A stretch of DNA of 64,000 nucleotides from NCBI RefSeq assembly GCF_014283215.1, contig NZ_JACOMF010000021.1, positions 1 through 64,000 on the forward strand, given 5' to 3'. Positions 60,739-64,000 of the stretch are shown in pieces. The DNA is from Siccirubricoccus deserti (lineage in GTDB: Bacteria; Pseudomonadota; Alphaproteobacteria; Acetobacterales; Acetobacteraceae). Every line of letters starts with the position of its first letter. The first letter of the stretch is position 1. A program made the position numbers and the translations under genes. The notes beneath the pieces were generated by a model. It worked only from the letters and a program-made list of their open reading frames with translations, was not told the DNA's origin and searched no databases.

Positions 60739-61584
60739 ATGCGGCAATGCGGGCTGATCCCCCTGCTCGTCCTCTGCCTCGGCGCCCTTCTCCCGACGGC
60801 GGCCGGCGCCCAACCGCTGCTGGCGCATTACGAAGTGCGCGCCGCCGGCATCACGGTAATGCGGGTGGAGGTGACGCTGGATCTCGGCGGGCCGAACTAC
60901 CTGGTTCGCACCCGCATCCGCACAACGGGCGTGGCTGGCCTTTTCTCCTCCGGCGACCAGGTCACCTCCGTCGAGGGCCGCTGGCAGGGCGCCGAGCCGA
61001 TGCCGGCGCATTACCGGGTGGAGGGGATGTGGCACGGCACCCGCCGGCATGTGGTGATGAATTGGGTTCCACCTGGCATCCCCCGCCTCTCGGCGATCGA
61101 GCCGCCGAACGAGACGGAGCGGGAGGCGGTGCCGGATGCCCTGCAACGCGGCACGATGGACGCGCTCTCGGCGCTGGCCAAGCTGACCCGGGCGGTGGCG
61201 GAGACCGGCCGCTGCGACCTGCAGGCCGCGGTCTACGACGGTCGCCGCCGGGCGGATTACGCGGCGTGGACCCTCGGCTTCGCGCCGCTGCCGGCGGGCG
61301 GCGCCTGGTCCGGGGAGGCGCTGCGCTGCGGCTTCGAAAGCCGGGTCGTCGCCGGCTTCCGCGGCGACCAGGACCCGGAGGACGCACGCCGGCCGCAGCC
61401 CGCCTCTGTCTGGATGGCCGGCGTCGCCCCCGGCCGGCCGCCGCTGCCGGTGCTGGTCGAGATGCCGTCCCGCTGGTTCGGCACCATCCGGGCGACGCTG
61501 GTCGGGTTGGAGGCCGCGCCGCGGGGCGCGCTACCCACCGATGTCGCCCAGGCGCCCCCGCAATCCCGCCAGGGCCGCCGGTAG
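60739..61584 (+). CDS. DUF3108-type exported protein
   Basis: The 281-aa protein has a signal peptide (RQCGLIPLLVLCLGALLPTAAGA) and a beta-rich DUF3108 pattern (AHYEVRAAGITVMRVEVTLDL, YLVRTRIRTTGVAGLFSSGD, then VDGEMPSRWFG-like LVEMPSRWFGTIRATLVG). Members are periplasmic proteins of unknown role. Its last 54 bases overlap the convergent gph gene. The start codon is ATG at 60739. Confidence 0.85.
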   Translation: MRQCGLIPLLVLCLGALLPTAAGAQPLLAHYEVRAAGITVMRVEVTLDLGGPNYLVRTRIRTTGVAGLFSSGDQVTSVEGRWQGAEPMPAHYRVEGMWHGTRRHVVMNWVPPGIPRLSAIEPPNETEREAVPDALQRGTMDALSALAKLTRAVAETGRCDLQAAVYDGRRRADYAAWTLGFAPLPAGGAWSGEALRCGFESRVVAGFRGDQDPEDARRPQPASVWMAGVAPGRPPLPVLVEMPSRWFGTIRATLVGLEAAPRGALPTDVAQAPPQSRQGRR

Positions 61585-62202
61585 CGCCGCTGGCGCCGCG
61601 GCGGTGGCGGCGGCGCCCTCGGCCATGGCAGGCGTCCCATAGCCCCAGCCGGCGAAGATGCAGGGCACCCCGGCGCCGGCCGCCGCCGCCACGTCGTTGC
61701 GGTGGTCGCCGATCATCACCGCCCGGCCCGGCGTGCCGCCGGCCGCGGCGAGCGTGCCCAGCAGATGCCCAGGGTCCGGCTTGCGGACCGGAAAGCTGTC
61801 GCCACCGCCGATGGCGGCGAATCGGCCCTCGATGCCAAGGCCGCGCAGCAGCGCCAGGGTCGCGGCCACCGGCTTGTTGGTGCAGACCGCGAGCCGCCAG
61901 CCCGCCGCCGCCAGTGCGGTGAGCGCCTCCGGAATGCCGGGGAAGGGCGCGGTCGCCTCGGCGGCGCGGGCGGTGTAGTCGGCGGTGAAGCCGGCCAGCG
62001 CCGCCTCGGAGAAGGGCAGGCCACGGGCGGCGAGGGCGCGCTCCACCAGCACCCGCACGCCGTCGCCGATCATCCGCACCACCTCCTGCCGGGCGAAGGG
62101 TGGGCGGTCGAGCCGGGCCATCAGCCGGTCGAGCGCGGCATGGATGTCGGGCGCGCTGTCGACCAGCGTGCCGTCGAGGTCGAAGACGGCGAGGGGAGGC
62201 AT
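61531..62202 (-). CDS. gph: Phosphoglycolate phosphatase (HAD family)
   Basis: The 223-aa HAD hydrolase has motif I FDLDGTLVDSAPD, a helical cap, motif II/III (VCTNKP, then RKPDPGHLL) and motif IV VMIGDHRNDVAAA. This fits Gph, which removes phosphate from 2-phosphoglycolate produced by DNA repair or oxygenation; other small phosphates are possible. It is divergent from glmU and convergent with, and overlapping, the DUF3108 gene. Confidence 0.9.
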   Translation of the reverse strand: MPPLAVFDLDGTLVDSAPDIHAALDRLMARLDRPPFARQEVVRMIGDGVRVLVERALAARGLPFSEAALAGFTADYTARAAEATAPFPGIPEALTALAAAGWRLAVCTNKPVAATLALLRGLGIEGRFAAIGGGDSFPVRKPDPGHLLGTLAAAGGTPGRAVMIGDHRNDVAAAAGAGVPCIFAGWGYGTPAMAEGAAATAAAPAALPAALAGLRGRLGDIGG

Positions 62203-62365
62203 GGCGCCACCCTGGCCTGCCCGGCCGCCGCGCGCAATCTGCCCGGGGGTGGCACGGCGCGGTATGGCGCTTGCCTCCAGTCAAACTTCCGGTCACATCC
62301 GGCAACCCAAGGTAACGCCCACAACCCTTGCCCGCGCCGCCCGCCCAAGTCTATCGGAGTCCGCG

Positions 62366-63700
62366 ATGCCCGCCGCTGCCATCATCCTCGCCGCCGGACT
62401 TGGCACGCGCATGCGGAGCGCGCTGCCCAAGGCGCTGCACCCCGTGGCCGGCCGGCCCATGCTCAACCACCTTATCGCCGCCTGCGAGCAGGTCTTCGCC
62501 CGTATTGTGGTGGTGGTCGGGCCGGGGATGCCAGGGCTTGAGGCCGCCGCCCGGCCGCATGCCACGGTGGTGCAGGTGGAACGCCTCGGCACTGGCCATG
62601 CCGCATTGCAGGCGGCGCCGCTGCTGCGCGGCTTTGAAGGCGATGTCGCGGTGCTCTACGCCGACAACCCGTTGATCCCGGAAGCGACGCTGCGGCGGTT
62701 GCTGGACCGCCGGACCGAGGCCGGCCTCACCCTGCTGGCGATGCGCCCAGCCGATCCCGGGCGCTACGGCCGGGTGCTGACCGATGCGGCGGGCGACGTC
62801 GCGCGGGTGGTGGAATGGGCGGATGCCGATGCGGCGGAGCGCGCGGTCGGCCTCTGCAACGCGGGCGTGGTCGCCGCCCCGGCCAATGACCTGTTCCGCT
62901 GGCTGGAGGCGGTGCGGCCGGACAACGCCAAGGGAGAGTACTACCTGACCGACATCGTCGCCCTGGCCGTTGCCGAGGGCCGCCGCGTGGTTGCCGAGGA
63001 AGCCGCCGAAGCCGACCTTGCCGGCGCCAACAGCCGGGCCGAGCTGGCCCAGCTGGAGGCGACGCTGCAGACCCGGCTGCGCGCCGCGGCGATGGCGGGC
63101 GGGGCGACCCTGGTGGCGCCGGAGACCGTGTTCTTCTCCTGGGACACCAGGCTGGGCGAGGATGTGACGGTCGGCCCCAATGTCGTCTTCGGCCCGGGGG
63201 TCGCGGTGGAGGATGGTGTGGAGATTCGTGCCTTCTCCCACCTCGAAGGCTGCGTGATCCGGCGCGGCGCCATCATCGGCCCCTTCGCGCGGCTGCGGCC
63301 GGGCACCGAGATCGGGGCGGCCGCGCATGTCGGCAATTTCGTCGAGCTGAAGGCGGCGCTGCTCGGCGAAGGCGCCAAGGCCAACCACCTCAGCTATCTG
63401 GGAGATGCGGAGATTGGCGCCGGGGCCAATATCGGCGCCGGCACCATCACCTGCAACTACGACGGCGTCGCCAAGCATCGCACCCGCATCGGCGCCGGCG
63501 CCTTCATCGGCAGCGATGCCGCGCTGGTGGCGCCGGTCAGCATCGGCGACCGTGCCCTGGTCGCCGCCGGCAGCGTCATCACCGAGGATGTGCCGGCGGA
63601 TGCGATGGCGGTCGCCCGCGGTCGCCAGGTGGTGAAGCCGGGGCGGGGGTTTCGCGGGAAGCAGGGAAGACCTCCCACGCCTCCGAAGGGAGCAAACTAG
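62366..63700 (+). CDS. glmU: Bifunctional UDP-GlcNAc pyrophosphorylase / glucosamine-1-phosphate acetyltransferase
   Basis: The 444-aa enzyme has an N-terminal nucleotidyltransferase domain (LAAGLGTRMRSALPKALHPVAG at the start, NAGVVAAPA) and a C-terminal left-handed beta-helix acetyltransferase (GPFARLRPGTEIG, VGNFVELKAALLGEG, NHLSYLGDAEIG, GAGTITCNYDG). It makes UDP-N-acetylglucosamine for peptidoglycan and lipopolysaccharide. ATG 62366 precedes the signature directly. The stop is immediately followed by the glmS start. Confidence 0.97.
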   Translation: MPAAAIILAAGLGTRMRSALPKALHPVAGRPMLNHLIAACEQVFARIVVVVGPGMPGLEAAARPHATVVQVERLGTGHAALQAAPLLRGFEGDVAVLYADNPLIPEATLRRLLDRRTEAGLTLLAMRPADPGRYGRVLTDAAGDVARVVEWADADAAERAVGLCNAGVVAAPANDLFRWLEAVRPDNAKGEYYLTDIVALAVAEGRRVVAEEAAEADLAGANSRAELAQLEATLQTRLRAAAMAGGATLVAPETVFFSWDTRLGEDVTVGPNVVFGPGVAVEDGVEIRAFSHLEGCVIRRGAIIGPFARLRPGTEIGAAAHVGNFVELKAALLGEGAKANHLSYLGDAEIGAGANIGAGTITCNYDGVAKHRTRIGAGAFIGSDAALVAPVSIGDRALVAAGSVITEDVPADAMAVARGRQVVKPGRGFRGKQGRPPTPPKGAN

Positions 63701-64000
63701 ATGTGCGGAATCGTCGGAGTCGTCGGCAAGGCCGAAGCCGCGCCGTTGCTGCTGGAGGCGCTGCGACGCCTGGAATACCGCGGCTATGACAGCGCCGGCA
63801 TCGCCACGCTGGTCGATGGCCGGATCGACCGGCGCCGCGCCGAGGGCAAGCTCGGCAACCTCGCCGGCGTGCTCGACCGCGAGCCGCTGACCGGCACCAC
63901 CGGCATCGGCCACACCCGCTGGGCGACGCATGGCGCGCCGACCGAGCGCAACGCCCATCCGCACAGCACCCACCGCGTCTCCGTGGTGCACAACGGCATC
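63701..64000 (+). CDS. glmS: Glucosamine-6-phosphate synthase (partial, N-terminus)
   Basis: One hundred codons are present before the window ends. [10 protein letters not shown] gives the N-terminal nucleophile C2 of the glutamine amidotransferase domain, followed by [12 protein letters not shown] and [18 protein letters not shown], all typical of GlmS. It supplies glucosamine-6-phosphate for GlmU. It starts on the base after the glmU stop, so the two form an operon. Confidence 0.96.
   Translation, partial: MCGIVGVVGKAEAAPLLLEALRRLEYRGYDSAGIATLVDGRIDRRRAEGKLGNLAGVLDREPLTGTTGIGHTRWATHGAPTERNAHPHSTHRVSVVHNGI

Overview
The window is high-GC DNA, with a lower-GC patch near 48.5-49.0 kb and part of a mobile element that looks foreign. 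Gene content (nas nitrate assimilation genes, a hybrid CheB-CheR kinase, fused 5-oxoprolinase, a compact type II secretion locus, glmU-glmS) and codon use suggest an alphaproteobacterium, probably of the Acetobacteraceae (Roseomonas-like). That placement is inference from gene style; no rRNA or marker tree was available.

Layout. 1-4.4 kb: the edge of a possible transposase, two small hypothetical genes, uvrC, and an overlapping pteridine-reductase-like SDR plus folB pair. 4.9-12.4 kb: a tightly overlapping minus-strand cluster of one giant secreted phosphatase-like protein (1815 aa), a GT9/heptosyltransferase-like enzyme and an FkbM methyltransferase. 12.9-17.3 kb: a CheB-CheR-PAS-histidine kinase hybrid split by a one-base frameshift. 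17.3-18.3 kb and 29.8-30.0 kb: decayed transposase pieces that bracket the nitrate assimilation region. 18.5-29.7 kb: nasT-nasS, then a nitrate transporter, nirB, nirD, nasA, cysG and a TrpD-like gene, preceded by a near-perfect sigma-54 promoter and a structured leader that could be the NasT target. 30.3-37.6 kb: a frameshifted MarR regulator, a fused HyuA-HyuB 5-oxoprolinase and an AsmA-like protein.

38.15-44.48 kb is the most striking region: a 6.3-kb integrative element with a large serine integrase has inserted in an M20 peptidase gene, just before the codon of the first metal-binding histidine. The left side keeps the native first 93 codons as a dead fragment. The right end of the element carries its own diverged version of those same 93 codons with a start and upstream region, so the 465-aa peptidase is rebuilt as a hybrid. 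Inside are a truncated BglII/BstYI-like restriction enzyme gene, a Crp/Fnr regulator, a small serine resolvase, two coupled unknown genes (one with a zinc-type cysteine motif) and an HUH/Y1 nuclease-like protein.

45.7-60.2 kb holds an EF-hand protein and a type II secretion locus (gspD, E, F, H, I, J, K, L, M and a GspC/N-like gene, plus a lytic transglycosylase). It is interrupted by a Tat-type multicopper oxidase with a SCO1-like copper chaperone, which may be the secreted cargo. No gspG is seen. 60.6-64.0 kb: tRNA-Val(CAC), a DUF3108 protein, gph, glmU and the start of glmS.
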